Shown piece after piece: positions 8,730 through 16,086 of a stretch of DNA of 46,809 bases. Under the pieces are notes generated by a model. It was given only the letters and a program-made list of their open reading frames with translations. It did not search any database and had not been told where the DNA came from. The position numbers and the translations under genes are program-made. This DNA is from Curtobacterium caseinilyticum. Its GTDB lineage: Bacteria; Actinomycetota; Actinomycetes; Actinomycetales; Microbacteriaceae. Position 1 is the first letter of the stretch, and each line of letters starts with the position of its first letter. The stretch is from the NCBI RefSeq assembly GCF_030363035.1, contig NZ_JAUCMN010000015.1, forward strand, positions 1 to 46,809. The letters run 5' to 3'.

Positions 8730-10384
8730 TTGCTGCCGCCTTCCACGAACGCCGCCTGGCTGAGTCGGACCACACCGTCGGCGTAGGTGGAGACCCCGGC
8801 GACGTCCGTGCTGACGCCGGTGATGCTCCGGGTCCGGTAGAGGTAGATGATCGGGTCGTCCTGCTGGACCTTCGTGACCAGCTGGCCGTACAGGTCGGCG
8901 CGCTCCTGCTGGTCGGTGGCCTGCGCCGCGCGGGCGATCAGGTCGTCGACCTCGGGGTCGCTGTACCCGGGGTAGTTGTTGCCGCCGCCGGTGCCGAGGA
9001 ACGAGCCGATGTTGCCGTGCGGGTCGACGCGGCCCGACCAGCCGAGCTGCAGCGCCTGGAAGTCGCCGCGGGTCTGGTCGTCGAGCAGCGTCGTGTACTC
9101 GACCGGGGTGATCGTGATCGCGAAGCCGCCGGCACGGGCCTGCGCCTGCAGTGCCTGGGCGAACCGGACGGTGTCGGGGGTGTTCGTCACCTCCATCTCG
9201 ATCGGGAACGGCTGCTCGACGCCGGCCTCCTCGAGCAGCTCCTTCGCGCGCTCGGGGTCGTACGACGGGCAGGCCTTGCTCGCGTCGGTCGCGAAGGCGC
9301 TCGTGTCCGGGATCGGGGAGCACGCGACGTCCGCCCAGCCGCGGAACACGCTCTGCACGAGCTCGGCGCGGTTGATCGACATCGACAGGGCCTGCCGGAC
9401 CTTCCGCTCGGTCGCGAGCGGGGTGTCGAGCGGCTTCGGATCGGTGCCGACACCGTCCTGGTTCGCCAGGTTGATCGTGATGCCCTGGTAGCCGAGCGAG
9501 CCGGTGCGCAGGACGTGCAGGTCCTTCCGGCGCATGAGCTCGTCGACGTCCTGCGTGGAGATCGTGTCGGCGACCTGGACGTCACCGGACTTCAGGTTCT
9601 GCGCGCGGATGCTCGCGTCCGTGATGATCCGGTACGTGATCCGGTCGAAGTGGGCGCTCGCCGGGTCGTGGTACTGCGGGTCGCGCTCGACCGTGATCGA
9701 GGTCTGCGGCACGCGCTCGACGAACTTGTACGGGCCGATGCAGACCGGGTGGTCGCCGAACCCGTCGCCCTCCTGCTCCAGCGCGGTCGGCGACATCACC
9801 ATCCCGGCGCGGTCGGCGAGCGCCGCGGTGATCGGCGCGAACGGGGTCGCGTAGCGGATGCGCACGGTGTGGTCGTCCACGGCGTCGATGCTCGACACCG
9901 GACCCATCTCGCTCTTGCGGCTCGAGTCGTCCTTCGTCAGGTTCCGTTCGAGGGTCGTCACGACGGCGTCGGCGTCGAGGGGTGTCCCGTCGGCGAACCG
10001 GTAGCCGGTGTGGACCGGGAACGTCACGGTCTTCCCGCCGTCGGACACCGTCGGGAGCTCGGTCGCGAGCATCGGGACGACCGTGCCCTCGGCGTCGATG
10101 TCGTACAGCTTCTGGCACATCGTCTCCATGACGTACCGGGTGTACAGCGACGACGAGGTGGTCGGGTCGAGCCGGTCCGGTTCGGCGGAGAGCGCCATGA
10201 CGAGGTCACCGCCCTCGCGGACCTGCTGGTCGCCGATCGCGACGGTGGTGACGGTGCCGGCGGTCGCGCCGCCGGCCTTCGAGCGTTGGACGGGGACGCA
10301 CGCGGTGAGGGCGAGCGAGGCGGCCAGGGCGACGGCGGGCACGGCGAGGAGGGTCCGGCGGCGTCGAGCGGGGGTCTGGGACAT
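8726..10384 (-). CDS. Peptide-binding lipoprotein of ABC transporter (SBP family 5)
   Basis: A 552-residue extracellular solute-binding lipoprotein. A signal peptide with an Arg-rich n-region (ARRRRTLL) ends in the lipobox LTAC with lipidated C29. The family-5 pattern follows: EPDRLDPTTSS near 67, a TVTFPVHTGYRFADGTPLDAD segment near 120, and GPYKFVER near 215. It captures the substrate outside the membrane for the DppBC-like channel. It is the first gene of the six-gene operon and is preceded by a promoter region with two palindromes. Family-5 proteins bind oligopeptides, glutathione, nickel or sugars; the neighbouring GGT gene favours gamma-glutamyl peptides. Confidence 0.93.
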   Translation of the reverse strand: MSQTPARRRRTLLAVPAVALAASLALTACVPVQRSKAGGATAGTVTTVAIGDQQVREGGDLVMALSAEPDRLDPTTSSSLYTRYVMETMCQKLYDIDAEGTVVPMLATELPTVSDGGKTVTFPVHTGYRFADGTPLDADAVVTTLERNLTKDDSSRKSEMGPVSSIDAVDDHTVRIRYATPFAPITAALADRAGMVMSPTALEQEGDGFGDHPVCIGPYKFVERVPQTSITVERDPQYHDPASAHFDRITYRIITDASIRAQNLKSGDVQVADTISTQDVDELMRRKDLHVLRTGSLGYQGITINLANQDGVGTDPKPLDTPLATERKVRQALSMSINRAELVQSVFRGWADVACSPIPDTSAFATDASKACPSYDPERAKELLEEAGVEQPFPIEMEVTNTPDTVRFAQALQAQARAGGFAITITPVEYTTLLDDQTRGDFQALQLGWSGRVDPHGNIGSFLGTGGGNNYPGYSDPEVDDLIARAAQATDQQERADLYGQLVTKVQQDDPIIYLYRTRSITGVSTDVAGVSTYADGVVRLSQAAFVEGGSK

Positions 10385-10444
10385 CGTGATCCTGGAGCTG
10401 CGGTGTGCGTGGCGCCTCTTGTGGAGTCGCGCTCAGGAGTGCGG

Positions 10445-10460
10445 TGATTGCATACAATCA
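10445..10460. promoter_or_regulatory. Candidate GntR/FCD operator, TGATTG-CATA-CAATCA
   Basis: The sequence TGATTGCATACAATCA has perfect 6-bp arms around a 4-base centre, about 60 bp upstream of the binding-protein start. On the minus strand it reads TGATTGTATGCAATCA, close to the ATTGTATACAAT-like sites known for FCD-type GntR proteins. The FCD regulator encoded at the end of the operon is the natural candidate partner. Confidence 0.55.
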
Positions 10461-10480
10461 CGTTTGATGAGTCGGTTTTG

Positions 10481-10504
10481 TACACGATCTGTTTCCATCG
10501 TGTA
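10481..10504. promoter_or_regulatory. Inverted repeat TACACGAT-N8-ATCGTGTA
   Basis: Perfect 8-bp arms separated by 8 bases lie about 100 bp upstream of the binding-protein gene and 20 bp from the GntR-like palindrome. It may be a second operator, for the same or another regulator, or part of the promoter. There is no direct proof of function. Confidence 0.4.
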
Positions 10505-10699
10505 ACACCTGCACCGTCTGCCCCGCCCTGCGTGCCCCCGGAACTGGGGAGAAGCCGATCGGGGCTGTGGGGTTGTCCAGGGCGCGCGGCCGGGTGACCA
10601 TCGTTCGTCGGCGTGTACAGGGCGCGTCGACGAACGGGCCCGCCAGTGCGTGGCTCGCCGTCCGGACCGCTCCACCCGCGGTCCCCGCTCAGGGGAACC

Positions 10700-11890
10700 A
10701 TGCTCACCACCACCCAGGCGCGCTCCCGCCGCCACCCCGTCCGCGCGCGGCTCGCAGCAGCAGCCGTCGCACTCGTCACCGTCGCCGCCGGTCTCGTCGG
10801 CGTCGCAGCCCCCGCGTCCGCCGCGACCGTCGTCTGGAAGGGCACTGCGCCTGCCGGCACGACGCTCTGGCCGGGCGACTCGATCACCTCCGACAACGGG
10901 CAGTTCCAGCTCGTCATGCAGGGCGACGGCAACCTCGTCGAGTACGGCATCGGCCGCCGGGTCATCTGGTCGTCGAACACCTCCGGCAAGCCGGGCGCCT
11001 CGGCGCAGATCCGTGCGAACGGCACCCTCGCGATCTGGGCGGCGAACGGCCGCGCGGCGCTCTGGGGCGGCCCCGGGCACGTCGGCAAGAACTTCGGCAT
11101 CCGCGGCGACGGCAGCATGCGCTTCCTCACCACCAAGGGCGTCAACTCGGTCGAGTTCAAGAACTTCCAGGACCGGGTGCCGGCGGGCTCCGTCCTGCTG
11201 CCCGGCACGCTGCTGAAGTCCGACGCCAGCGGCACGAAGAGCCTGTCGATGCGGGCCGACGGCGTGCTCGCGCAGGTCGTCGACGGCAAGACGGTCTGGG
11301 CGACGAAGACCGGCGGGAACCCCGGCGCCTACGCGGCCGTGCAGACCGACGGCAACTTCGTCGTCTACACGAAGGCGAACAAGCCCCTCTGGGCGAGCCA
11401 CACCACCAAGGGCGGCCCGGGCCAGCTGCTCGTGCAGGTCGACGGCAACGTCGTGCTCTACGGCAAGAGCGACACCCGCGTGTGGTCGAGCCGTCCGGTG
11501 ACCGGGCTGTCGTGGCCCGTCGTCGGCACGCGGATCTCCGGCAAGTACGGCGACGACCGCGGCGCCGGGCACGTCCCGCGCTACCACCAGGGCACCGACG
11601 CGCCCGTGGCGATCGGTACGCCGGTCTACGGCTCGGGGACCGGGACGGTCACGACCGTCGCGCCGAACAACGCCTCGTACGGCAACTACGTCGTGGTGAC
11701 CTACGGCATGACCTCGGTGCTCACCGCCCACCTCAGCGCGATCTCCGTGAAGAAGGGGCAGATCGTCAACGTCCGCACGCTCATCGGCAAGTCGGGCAAC
11801 ACCGGGCAGTCGACCGGCCCGCACGTGCACGTCGAGGTGCGGCAGGGCAGCAAGCTGGTCGACCCGATGACGGTGCTGAAGTTCCGGTGA
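10700..11890 (+). CDS. Secreted tandem bulb-type lectin with M23 metallopeptidase domain
   Basis: A 396-residue exported protein. A long signal peptide ends at ASA after residue 41. Two bulb-type mannose-binding lectin (MMBL) modules follow, at about 45-150 and 155-265. Three mannose-site motifs of the QxDxNxVxY type are intact, starting at Q74, Q215 and Q246; others are degenerate. The C-terminal part (about 275-396) is an M23/LytM peptidase with zinc ligands H296 and D300 (YHQGTDAP), H344 (TAHLS) and the HxH pair H375-H377 (GPHVHVEV). It may cut peptidoglycan cross-bridges of its own or another cell, using the lectin for targeting. The ATG at 10700 fits the signal peptide. A strong terminator follows at 11923. 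Confidence 0.9.
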   Translation: MLTTTQARSRRHPVRARLAAAAVALVTVAAGLVGVAAPASAATVVWKGTAPAGTTLWPGDSITSDNGQFQLVMQGDGNLVEYGIGRRVIWSSNTSGKPGASAQIRANGTLAIWAANGRAALWGGPGHVGKNFGIRGDGSMRFLTTKGVNSVEFKNFQDRVPAGSVLLPGTLLKSDASGTKSLSMRADGVLAQVVDGKTVWATKTGGNPGAYAAVQTDGNFVVYTKANKPLWASHTTKGGPGQLLVQVDGNVVLYGKSDTRVWSSRPVTGLSWPVVGTRISGKYGDDRGAGHVPRYHQGTDAPVAIGTPVYGSGTGTVTTVAPNNASYGNYVVVTYGMTSVLTAHLSAISVKKGQIVNVRTLIGKSGNTGQSTGPHVHVEVRQGSKLVDPMTVLKFR

Positions 11891-11922
11891 GCTGAGCGGC
11901 AGCCCCGACTCCTCTGCCGTAC

Positions 11923-11959
11923 CGACAGTGCTCCGCCTCCTGCAGGCGGAGCACTGTCG
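11923..11959. terminator. 16-bp perfect hairpin terminator
   Basis: Perfect 16-bp arms (11923-11938 and 11944-11959) enclose a 5-base loop, 32 bp after the lectin-peptidase stop. It separates this gene from the AlkD-like gene. Confidence 0.75.
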
Positions 11960-11994
11960 CGTTCGAGCACCCTCGCGCGACTAGCCTGGTCGGG

Positions 11995-12630
11995 ATGGTC
12001 GATCGACGTGGGCACGCGGACGCCGAGACGGTGCTCGCCGCGTTCGCCCGCACCACGGGGGACGTCGCCGGCGCACGCCGCGTGGCCCGGCAGTTCGTCG
12101 ACCTGGACGAGGGCGAGCGCTCCGCACTGCTCTGGAGCGACGACCCCGGCGCCCGGCTGGTCGCGGTCGTGCTGCTCGTGCAGGCGATGCGCGCGCATCC
12201 CGACCCCGAGCTGACCGACGAGTACCTCGCCGCGGCGAAGGCCGAGCGGTTCGAGGACCCGGTGCTCGTCGACCTGGCCGCCGAGGAGCTCGTCGGCGCT
12301 CCGCTCGTCGGCGGGTCCACCGGTCCGCTCTTCGCGCTCGCGAAGTCCGACGTCGCCGTGGTCCGACGGATCGCGGTCGTCGCGACCCTGGCGTTCGCGA
12401 AGCAGGGCGACGCCGAGGTGCCGCTGGCCATCGCCGGCCGACTCGTGCGGGAGCGGAGCGACACCGTGCAGTCCGCCCTCGGCTGGGTCCTGCGCGAGAC
12501 GGGGAAGCGGGCGTCCGAGCCGGCGCTGGTCGCGTTCCTCGAGCGCAACGGACGCTTCCTGACCGCAGCCGCTCGGGCCACGGCCACCGAGCACCTGCCC
12601 CCGGCGGAGCGCGACCGGCTCCGCGCCTGA
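11995..12630 (+). CDS. AlkD-like DNA alkylation repair / HEAT-repeat protein
   Basis: A 211-residue all-helical protein resembling the AlkD family of HEAT-like DNA glycosylases, which excise positively charged alkylated bases. Supporting patterns are ALLWSDDPGARLVAVVLLVQ near 44-63, VDLAAEELVG near 93-102, VVRRIAVVATLAF near 122-134, and the near-diagnostic VQSALGWVLRETGKRA near 160-175, ending with a repeat around EHLPPAER. In the usual NWDLVD segment this protein has EDPVLVD: the catalytic-type Asp is kept but the preceding Trp is lost. It is therefore either a diverged glycosylase or a non-catalytic relative. It is a single gene followed directly by a tandem repeat. Confidence 0.75.
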   Translation: MVDRRGHADAETVLAAFARTTGDVAGARRVARQFVDLDEGERSALLWSDDPGARLVAVVLLVQAMRAHPDPELTDEYLAAAKAERFEDPVLVDLAAEELVGAPLVGGSTGPLFALAKSDVAVVRRIAVVATLAFAKQGDAEVPLAIAGRLVRERSDTVQSALGWVLRETGKRASEPALVAFLERNGRFLTAAARATATEHLPPAERDRLRA

Positions 12631-12790
12631 CGCCGGCCTGGAGGCACGCCTCGCCTCCATCCCACCGGTCCCGTCCCCCTGACGCCGGCCTGGAGGCACG
12701 CCTCGCCTCCATCCCACCGGTCCCGTCCCCCCCCCCCCCCGACGACGGCCTGGAGGCTCGCCCCGCCTCCGCCCCGCCGGTCCCGACGGT
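12628..12790. repeat. Three tandem copies of a 52-bp hairpin repeat with a 14-C tract
   Basis: Copy 1 starts at the TGA of the AlkD-like gene (12628-12679). Copy 2 is identical over its 52 bp (12680-12731) and runs into a tract of 14 C at 12727-12740. Copy 3 (12741-12790) is diverged. Each unit holds the self-complementary core GGAGGCACGCCTCGCCTCC, so each can fold as a small hairpin and may terminate transcription. The C tract is likely to vary in length. Confidence 0.85.
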
Positions 12791-12818
12791 GCCGTCTCCG
12801 CAGCCGACCCTGGTGACT

Positions 12819-12853
12819 GACTGTGCAGTCCGTCTTGCCGACCGCATGGTCGG
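12819..12853. promoter_or_regulatory. Two operator-like palindromes before the MFS-tetR pair
   Basis: GACTGTGCAGTC at 12819-12830 has 5-bp arms, and CCGACCGCATGGTCGG at 12838-12853 has 6-bp arms around GCAT. Both are within 50 bp of the exporter start, where a TetR repressor would block the promoter. The TetR encoded downstream in the same transcript is the likely ligand-responsive partner. Confidence 0.5.
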
Positions 12854-12867
12854 TTAGGTTGAGCGGC

Positions 12868-14367
12868 ATGCACCAGACCACCACCGTGCCGACCCACCGC
12901 GCGACCACCCGCGAGTGGGCCTCCCTCGGCGTCCTCACCCTCGCCGTCGTGCTCCTCGCCATCGACGGCACGGTCCTCGCCCTCGCCGTCCCGGCCCTCA
13001 CCGCCGACCTCGCGCCGACCGCCACGCAGGTGCTCTGGATCGGCGACGTCTACTCGTTCGCGCTCGCGGGCCTGCTCGTCACGATGGGCAACGTCGCCGA
13101 CCGCATCGGCCGGAAGCGCCTGCTGCTCATCGGCTCCGTGGCGTTCGGGCTCGCCTCCGCCGGAGCCGCGTTCGCCCCGAGTCCCGAGGTGCTCATCGCC
13201 GCTCGGGCCCTGCTCGGCATCGCGGGCGCCACCCTGATGCCGTCGACGCTGTCGCTCGTCCGCGCGGTCTTCCGCGACCCCCGGCAGCGCACCCGGGCCA
13301 TCGCGATCTGGTCGGCGGGTGCGACCGGTGGTGCCGCTGCCGGACCGCTCGTCGGCGGTGCGTTGCTCGAGCACTTCTGGTGGGGTTCGGTCTTCCTCAT
13401 CAACATCCCCGTGATCGCCGTCATCGTCGTCGCCGGTGCGGTCCTGCTGCCCGAGTCGAAGGGCGGCGCGCGAACGCCGATCGACCTGCTGTCCGCGGTG
13501 CTCTCGGTCCTGACGATCGTCCCCGTGGTCTACGCCGTGAAGCACCTCGTCGGGCACGGCGCGGACTGGACGGTGCCGGTCGCCGCGCTGCTCGGCATCG
13601 GCGCCGGGTGGTGGTTCGTGCAGCGGCAGCGGCACCTGGCGACGCCGCTCATCGACCTGCAGCTGTTCCGCATCCCGGCCTTCGCGGGGGCCGTGGTCGC
13701 GAACTCCCTGTCGGTGTTCGCGCTGACCGGGCTGCTGTTCTTCTTCTCGCAGTACCTGCAGCTCGTGCGCGGTTTCACACCGCTGTTGGCCGGCGCCGCG
13801 GAGCTCCCGGCCACGGTCGCGTCGATCGCGGTGATCGCCGTGATCGGACTGCTCACCCGGCACGTCGGACCCGGGCGGTCGATCGGCCTCGGGCTCGCCG
13901 TCGCGGCGGTGGGCATGGCCGGGCTGGCATCGACCGAGGGGCTGCCGACCTACGTCGGGGTCGCGATCGCCCTCGCCGTGGTCGGACTCGGGGTCGGCGT
14001 GTCGATGACGCTCGCCACGGACGCGGTGGTCGCCGCGGCGCCCCGGGAACGCGCCGGTGCTGCGAGTGCGATCTCGGAGACCGGGTACGAGCTCGGCGTC
14101 GCGATGGGCATCGCGGTGCTCGGGTCGCTGCAGACCGCGTTCTACCGGAACGCCCTCGACGACGGCGCACCGGACCGCGTGCGGGAGTCGCTCGCGAGCG
14201 CCGCGCAGGTCCTCGACCCGTCGTCACCGGTGCTCGCCCAGGCGCGCGAGGCCTTCACCGGCGGGATGCAGCTCGCCTCGGTCTGCGCCGCGGTCCTGCT
14301 CGCCGTCGCGTCCGTGGTGGCCCTCCGGGTGATCCCGAACCGGCAGGATGGACCGCGTGAGCACTGA
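12868..14367 (+). CDS. MFS drug exporter, DHA2 (EmrB/QacA/SmvA-like) family
   Basis: A 499-residue 14-helix proton-coupled drug exporter of the inner membrane. Visible motifs are the DHA2 motif LLAIDGTVLALAVPALTADL in helix 1, motif A GNVADRIGRKRLLLIG in loop 2-3, and motif C-like GATGGAAAGPLVGGALLEHF in helix 5. The loop SLQTAFYRNALDDGAPDRVRES before the last helix is typical of the SmvA/LfrA subgroup, which exports cationic dyes and biocides. The ATG at 12868 is preceded by a weak GAG. It overlaps the downstream tetR gene, forming a repressor-exporter pair with palindromic operators upstream. Confidence 0.92.
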   Translation: MHQTTTVPTHRATTREWASLGVLTLAVVLLAIDGTVLALAVPALTADLAPTATQVLWIGDVYSFALAGLLVTMGNVADRIGRKRLLLIGSVAFGLASAGAAFAPSPEVLIAARALLGIAGATLMPSTLSLVRAVFRDPRQRTRAIAIWSAGATGGAAAGPLVGGALLEHFWWGSVFLINIPVIAVIVVAGAVLLPESKGGARTPIDLLSAVLSVLTIVPVVYAVKHLVGHGADWTVPVAALLGIGAGWWFVQRQRHLATPLIDLQLFRIPAFAGAVVANSLSVFALTGLLFFFSQYLQLVRGFTPLLAGAAELPATVASIAVIAVIGLLTRHVGPGRSIGLGLAVAAVGMAGLASTEGLPTYVGVAIALAVVGLGVGVSMTLATDAVVAAAPRERAGAASAISETGYELGVAMGIAVLGSLQTAFYRNALDDGAPDRVRESLASAAQVLDPSSPVLAQAREAFTGGMQLASVCAAVLLAVASVVALRVIPNRQDGPREH

Positions 14368-14914
14368 CGGCACCCGTGACCGCGAACGCACCCGCTCGGC
14401 CGTGCTCGAGGCGGCGGAACGACTCCTCGGCGAGCGCGGCACGCGGGTCAGCGTCGCCGAGGTGGCCGAGGCCGCCGGCGTCTCGAAGAGCGGGCTGCTG
14501 CACCACTTCCCGTCGAAGGACGCCCTGCTGGTGGCGGTCGCCGAGCACGGTCTGCAGGCGTTCGTCGACGAGGTGATGGGCCACGTCGACCTCGCCGAGA
14601 ACCGTCCGGGCAAGGTGCTCCGTGCCTACGTCCGGACGCTCTGCGGCGGCAGCGAGCGCGCGATGGCGGTCTTCTCACCGAACGCACTCTGGTCGGGGCT
14701 CATGTCGGTGCCGGGGATCGAGCCGATCGTCGCCGCGGACGCCGAGCACTGGCGCGCGCTGTTCGCCCGCGACGGGCTGCCCGAGGACCGCTCGCTCGTG
14801 GTGCGGCACGCCGCCGAGGGGCTCGCCGCCGCCTCGGCGCTCCCGCCCTACCTCGACGCGCGCGAGCTGGCGGTCGCACGCGACGCGCTCCTCGCCCTGG
14901 CCGAGCCCTCCTGA
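14357..14914 (+). CDS. TetR family repressor of the adjacent exporter
   Basis: A 185-residue TetR regulator. The helix-turn-helix is at about residues 10-55, with VAEVAEAAGVSKSGLLHHFPSK. The C-terminal ligand domain is all-helical and ends with LPPYLDARELAVARDALLAL, typical of the group paired with SmvA/LfrA-like exporters. GTG 14357 is preferred because AGGA lies 8 bp upstream; ATG 14348 is possible. Either start lies inside the 3' end of the exporter gene, so the two are co-translated and the repressor probably controls its own transcript. Confidence 0.9.
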   Translation: MSTDGTRDRERTRSAVLEAAERLLGERGTRVSVAEVAEAAGVSKSGLLHHFPSKDALLVAVAEHGLQAFVDEVMGHVDLAENRPGKVLRAYVRTLCGGSERAMAVFSPNALWSGLMSVPGIEPIVAADAEHWRALFARDGLPEDRSLVVRHAAEGLAAASALPPYLDARELAVARDALLALAEPS

Positions 14915-14920
14915 CCCCCC

Positions 14921-14990
14921 GCGAGACGCAACGGGAGCGACTACTCGCAGCGGTACTGCGCTGCGAGGTGTCGCCTCGGTTGCGTTTTGC
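14921..14990. repeat. Long imperfect palindrome, repeat family A copy 1
   Basis: Arms at 14921-14952 and 14959-14990 pair over most of 32 bp around the loop GTACTG. The arm ends carry ACGCAAC-type sequence and the loop-proximal part is CTCGCAGCG/CGCTGCGAG. The element lies between the convergent tetR and deacetylase genes and may terminate both. A related element is at 33993-34066. Confidence 0.8.
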
Positions 14991-15015
14991 GGCACGGGGA
15001 CGGGGACGGGGCGGG

Positions 15016-15840
15016 TCAGCGCGAGAAGACGTCGTCGAGGGTGTACGTCGTCAGGTGGCGCTGCTCGAGCAGGGCGTGCAGCCGGGGGAGCGCACCGATC
15101 GTGCCCGGGAAGTTCGCGTGACCGATCACGATGTGCGCGGGCTGGAACCACTGCTCGGCGAACCCGACGACCTGGTCCGCGGTGATGTCCCCGGAGTCGG
15201 CCAGGGTGCCGTACCAGAGCAGCGGCGTCGTGTAGCCGACGGCCGCCGCCGCACGGTCGACCCGGGCGTCGTGGTAGCCGAACGGCGGCCGGAAGTACGG
15301 GCGTGCATCGACGCCGAACGTCCGCTCGATGAACTCGTGGTTCCGCATCAGCTCGTCCTGGATCGCCTGGTCGCCGAGCTTCGTCAGGGCGGGGTGGTCC
15401 CACGTGTGGTTCCCGAGCTGCACCTGCCCGGACGCGACCAGCGGCCCCAGGAGCTCGGCGTGCTCGGTCCACGAGGGACGCGCACCGTTGACGAAGAACG
15501 TCAGCCGCGTGCCGGCCCCGGCGGCGAACCGCGCGTAGGCGGCGACGACGTCGGACGAGGCACCGTCGTCGACCGTCCACGCGATGCCCGGCGTCCCCTC
15601 GGGCAGCCCGGTCACGGTCCCGAGCGGCAGCGGCGACCGGGTGAGCGCAGGCCGCGACGGCGTCGGCGTCGGTGTGAGCGTCCGCGTCGGACTCGGTGAG
15701 GGGGTGACGGAGCGCGAGGGCACCGGTGTGGCGGAGTCGTGCGGTGCGCCGGCACCAGGCGTGCACGCCGCGAGGAGCCCGGCGGCCAGGGTGCCGGTGG
15801 CGCCGGCGAGGAGTGTCCGACGGGTGGTGCTGTGGTCCAT
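15016..15840 (-). CDS. Polysaccharide deacetylase (NodB domain) lipoprotein
   Basis: A 274-residue exported carbohydrate esterase family 4 protein that removes acetyl groups from peptidoglycan or another glycan. The N-terminus has twin arginines (TTRRTLL) and a lipobox LAAC with C26, so it may be exported and lipid-anchored. A Thr/Pro/Ser-rich linker spans about 30-70. The NodB motifs are TVDDGAS with D91-D92, GNHTWDHP with metal ligands H145 and H149, RPPFGYHD at 184-191, and HIVIGHANF near the end. Start ATG 15840 fits the signal peptide and has GGGAG close upstream. It is convergent to the tetR gene across a palindromic repeat. Confidence 0.92.
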   Translation of the reverse strand: MDHSTTRRTLLAGATGTLAAGLLAACTPGAGAPHDSATPVPSRSVTPSPSPTRTLTPTPTPSRPALTRSPLPLGTVTGLPEGTPGIAWTVDDGASSDVVAAYARFAAGAGTRLTFFVNGARPSWTEHAELLGPLVASGQVQLGNHTWDHPALTKLGDQAIQDELMRNHEFIERTFGVDARPYFRPPFGYHDARVDRAAAAVGYTTPLLWYGTLADSGDITADQVVGFAEQWFQPAHIVIGHANFPGTIGALPRLHALLEQRHLTTYTLDDVFSR

Positions 15841-16086
15841 CGCTCCCAGGCTGGCGGGAACGGGGTGGCCAGCGCATCGGCGGCCGGACGGACCCCGGGT
15901 GGCCGATCGGCCAGGTCCCGCCCGACGAGCGCGGCCGACGCGCGCCACCGGCGCGCGCGACCGCGTGCGCCACCGGTGCGCGCGGGGGACGGGGCTGGGA
16001 ACGCACCACGGGGCGGGCGCGTAGCGAGGGGTGGACGTGAGCCGTGCCTCCCGGCCGGCCCGAAGCGACCACGAGAGGAACGCGAC

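Larger units (their letters stand above)
10385..10699. other. 315-bp divergent promoter region
   Basis: No gene was found in this gap between the peptide-transporter operon and the lectin-peptidase gene. It contains the two palindromes listed separately at 10445-10460 and 10481-10504, both in an unusually AT-rich patch. An inverted repeat with 9-bp arms, CGTTCGTCG at 10602-10610 and CGACGAACG at 10628-10636, lies nearer the lectin gene. Promoters for both directions should lie here. Confidence 0.6.

Noticed and set aside
10613..10699. Extended N-terminus of the lectin-peptidase from an upstream start
   Set aside because: The extension would bury the signal peptide; ATG 10700 gives a normal signal sequence.
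12628..12790. Possible CRISPR array from tandem 52-bp units
   Set aside because: There are no distinct spacers: the copies are contiguous and nearly identical, and no cas gene is nearby.
11701..13863. Minus-strand frame with repeated peptide GGMEARRASRPASG over the 52-bp repeat
   Set aside because: The peptide repeat is only the translation of the DNA tandem repeat; the frame runs antisense to the AlkD-like and MFS genes.
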